DNA of 64,000 bases from Caldicoprobacter oshimai DSM 21659 (GTDB lineage Bacteria; Bacillota; Clostridia; Caldicoprobacterales; Caldicoprobacteraceae), in the NCBI GenBank assembly GCA_000526435.1, contig JAGB01000001.1:496001-560000 (forward strand). Reading direction: 5' to 3'. Within the stretch, counting starts at the first letter, position 1. Each line of letters begins with the position of its first letter. The position numbers and the translations under genes were made by a program. A model generated the notes under the pieces. That model saw only the letters and a list, made by a program, of their open reading frames with translations. It was not told the DNA's origin and made no database searches. Positions 62,761-64,000 of this stretch are shown here, piece by piece.

Positions 62761-63462
62761 ATGATGCAATACAAAAGGTTGAAAAAGCACGAAATAAAAG
62801 CACTACTGTTGAAATACAAGCACTTTGCGCTGGTATCGCTTTACGGATTTGCCCAAATATGGTTTCAATACTGCGAACGCACTGTACAGCCGAAATACTT
62901 CATGTATTCGCCGCTTGATAACTACATACCTTTTGTCAAATATTTTGTAGTACCTTACCTCTTCTGGTTCATATACATGGGTATCGGATTTTTGTATCTG
63001 GGATTGGTCTCCAAAAAGGACTTTTATCGGCTGTGCATTTACATGTTTGGCGGGATGTATCTGTGTTATATCTTATATCTCATATTCCCCAACGGACAGA
63101 ATTTGAGGCCGACGATCACCGAAAACGACGTATTTTCAAGAATCATAAAGCATATATACGCTACCGATACCCCTACTAATGTCGCTCCCAGCATTCACGT
63201 TTTCAACTCAATAGCGGTGCACGTGGCTTTGGTCAACTGCCCTGAATTTAGAAAGAAAAGGTGGATGAAGCTGGCATCGCTCATATGCATGCTTACCATA
63301 AGCGCTTCCACCGTTTTAATTAAGCAGCACTCCATAAAGGATGTAATGTGGAGCATTTTGCTTGCCGTGGTATTTTATGTGGCCATATACCAGGTACCCA
63401 AATGGCTGCCCACTAAAAGCATGGTTTCCATCAATGTCAAAGAAGTTTCATCGCTAAAATAA
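62761..63462 (+). CDS. PAP2-family membrane phosphatase
   Basis: 233 residues from the ATG at 62761, with GAGGGTGAT 10 bases before it; an in-frame TTG at 62734 is possible. Five to six membrane helices. PAP2 motifs: LRPT (about 128), PSIHVFNS and QHSIKDVMW. The family cuts phosphate from lipid phosphates such as phosphatidate or undecaprenyl pyrophosphate. It resembles the inositolphosphotransferase-like branch. A sigma-A-like -10 (TATAAT) lies at 62699. Confidence 0.85.
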   Translation: MMQYKRLKKHEIKALLLKYKHFALVSLYGFAQIWFQYCERTVQPKYFMYSPLDNYIPFVKYFVVPYLFWFIYMGIGFLYLGLVSKKDFYRLCIYMFGGMYLCYILYLIFPNGQNLRPTITENDVFSRIIKHIYATDTPTNVAPSIHVFNSIAVHVALVNCPEFRKKRWMKLASLICMLTISASTVLIKQHSIKDVMWSILLAVVFYVAIYQVPKWLPTKSMVSINVKEVSSLK

Positions 63463-63540
63463 AAAAGATTAGCACACATGCCTCATCACCCGATTCCAAA
63501 ACGCTCCTATGCAAGACACAAAAATCTGAACCTGTAAATA

Positions 63541-63566
63541 AAAAATTAGGGGCTTCAAAGCCCCTT
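63541..63566 (-). terminator. Terminator after the last gene
   Basis: On the minus strand GGGGCTT-TG-AAGCCCC is followed by TAATTTTTTATTT. Confidence 0.85.
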
Positions 63567-63567
63567 T

Positions 63568-63996
63568 TCATTCTGCCTCGCTCACCATCTTCTTTCTGTA
63601 TTTCTCGGCTCCCCAGTTCTTTATCCTATCGATGTCCTCATCCGTCATGGGATTAAGCTCAAGTCCGTTCTTCCGTATATGGTATACAACATACAGATAA
63701 GCGGTCAAAGTCTCCTCAATGGTCCTGGCTTCAGCATATCTGGCCTTGTACACCACTTTCCCGGTACAGGTATCTATATTGATCTTGCTGTCGGTCCGGT
63801 CTATGGCTATCTGCTCATCGCCGAGATAGACTATTTGATCCGGATACAGCACTTTCTTGAAAAAATCCATGTTTACGGGATTGGCTTTGATAAAATCCTG
63901 AACAAAGTCCGTCCTGCTGATAAACTCTGAATCGTTCACCTTCTCCAACCTTATCTCGGGATAAGGTGCAGAAATATTGAAATAATCCTTTATCAT
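63568..63996 (-). CDS. Hypothetical protein, possibly truncated by the window end
   Basis: 142 residues from the ATG at 63996, but no SD can be seen because only 4 bases remain, so the true start may lie beyond the edge. No membrane segment. Repeated short hydrophobic strands and a C-terminal charged helix (DEDIDRIKNWGAEKYRKKM). I do not recognise the family. A terminator follows it. Confidence 0.6.
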   Translation of the reverse strand: MIKDYFNISAPYPEIRLEKVNDSEFISRTDFVQDFIKANPVNMDFFKKVLYPDQIVYLGDEQIAIDRTDSKINIDTCTGKVVYKARYAEARTIEETLTAYLYVVYHIRKNGLELNPMTDEDIDRIKNWGAEKYRKKMVSEAE

Positions 63997-64000
63997 GTCA

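Overview
The window looks like chromosomal DNA from a low-to-moderate GC Gram-positive anaerobe of the class Clostridia, possibly a thermophile or saccharolytic soil/compost organism. The evidence is the GlpP/GlpK pair, T-box and L20-leader regulation, the DUF4364 and YqzL families, a class D sortase, the YesMN/LplABC sugar system, an HgdC-type activase cluster and strong SD sequences with many GTG/TTG starts. The genus cannot be fixed from sequence alone.

Layout. 1-659 is the N-terminus of a Lon-like AAA protein that runs off the left edge. 905-13733 is a beta-glucan utilisation island: two Lpl-type permeases, a solute-binding lipoprotein, a YesM/YesN two-component pair, a very large secreted GH16 glucanase with five CBM4_9-like modules and a cell-wall sorting tail, and a class D sortase downstream. 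13967-18853 holds a Gln-rich lipoprotein, a GH172 (DUF2961) enzyme, a nitroreductase and glpP-glpK. 18857-20147 is a decay zone: an acyl-CoA synthetase C-terminal remnant, tRNA-Gln and tRNA-Glu with a consensus promoter and a strong terminator, and structured non-coding DNA that may be the end of an IS200/IS605-type element.

20148-23718 is an operon of two DUF2229/HgdB-like proteins, a BcrA/BadF/HgdC-type ATPase with an extra Cys cluster and two small Cys-rich proteins. Next come an HPr-like protein lacking the phosphorylatable His and a DUF4364 protein, then dnaJ-clpB under a CtsR-type operator, and an iscS-thiI-P-loop ATPase operon. 33005-41664 has two envelope proteins of unknown role, a WalRK-like two-component system with HtrA, a chemoreceptor with an unusual translation start, and a membrane protein next to xylB.

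43297-55274 is mostly housekeeping: a parS-like palindrome, a DUF523 protein, mutS2, zapA, a T-box-controlled yqzL/pheS-pheT unit, an rRNA methyltransferase, ktrA, a frameshifted ktrB, and infC-rpmI-rplT with an L20 leader. 55308-64000 has a radical-SAM/TIGR03915 DNA-repair pair behind a LexA-like palindrome, an NlpC/P60 hydrolase, a metallophosphoesterase, a second adenylate kinase, a NatAB-type ABC exporter, a PAP2 phosphatase and a hypothetical protein.

Most distinctive signals: the split HgdC/DUF2229 cluster; the LexA-like box on the radical-SAM repair operon; the pseudoknot-capable spacer between glucanase and sortase; the hairpin between SD and start of the chemoreceptor; the probable AUC start of infC; the parS-like site; and the A8-tract frameshift in ktrB. 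No CRISPR array or prophage is visible.
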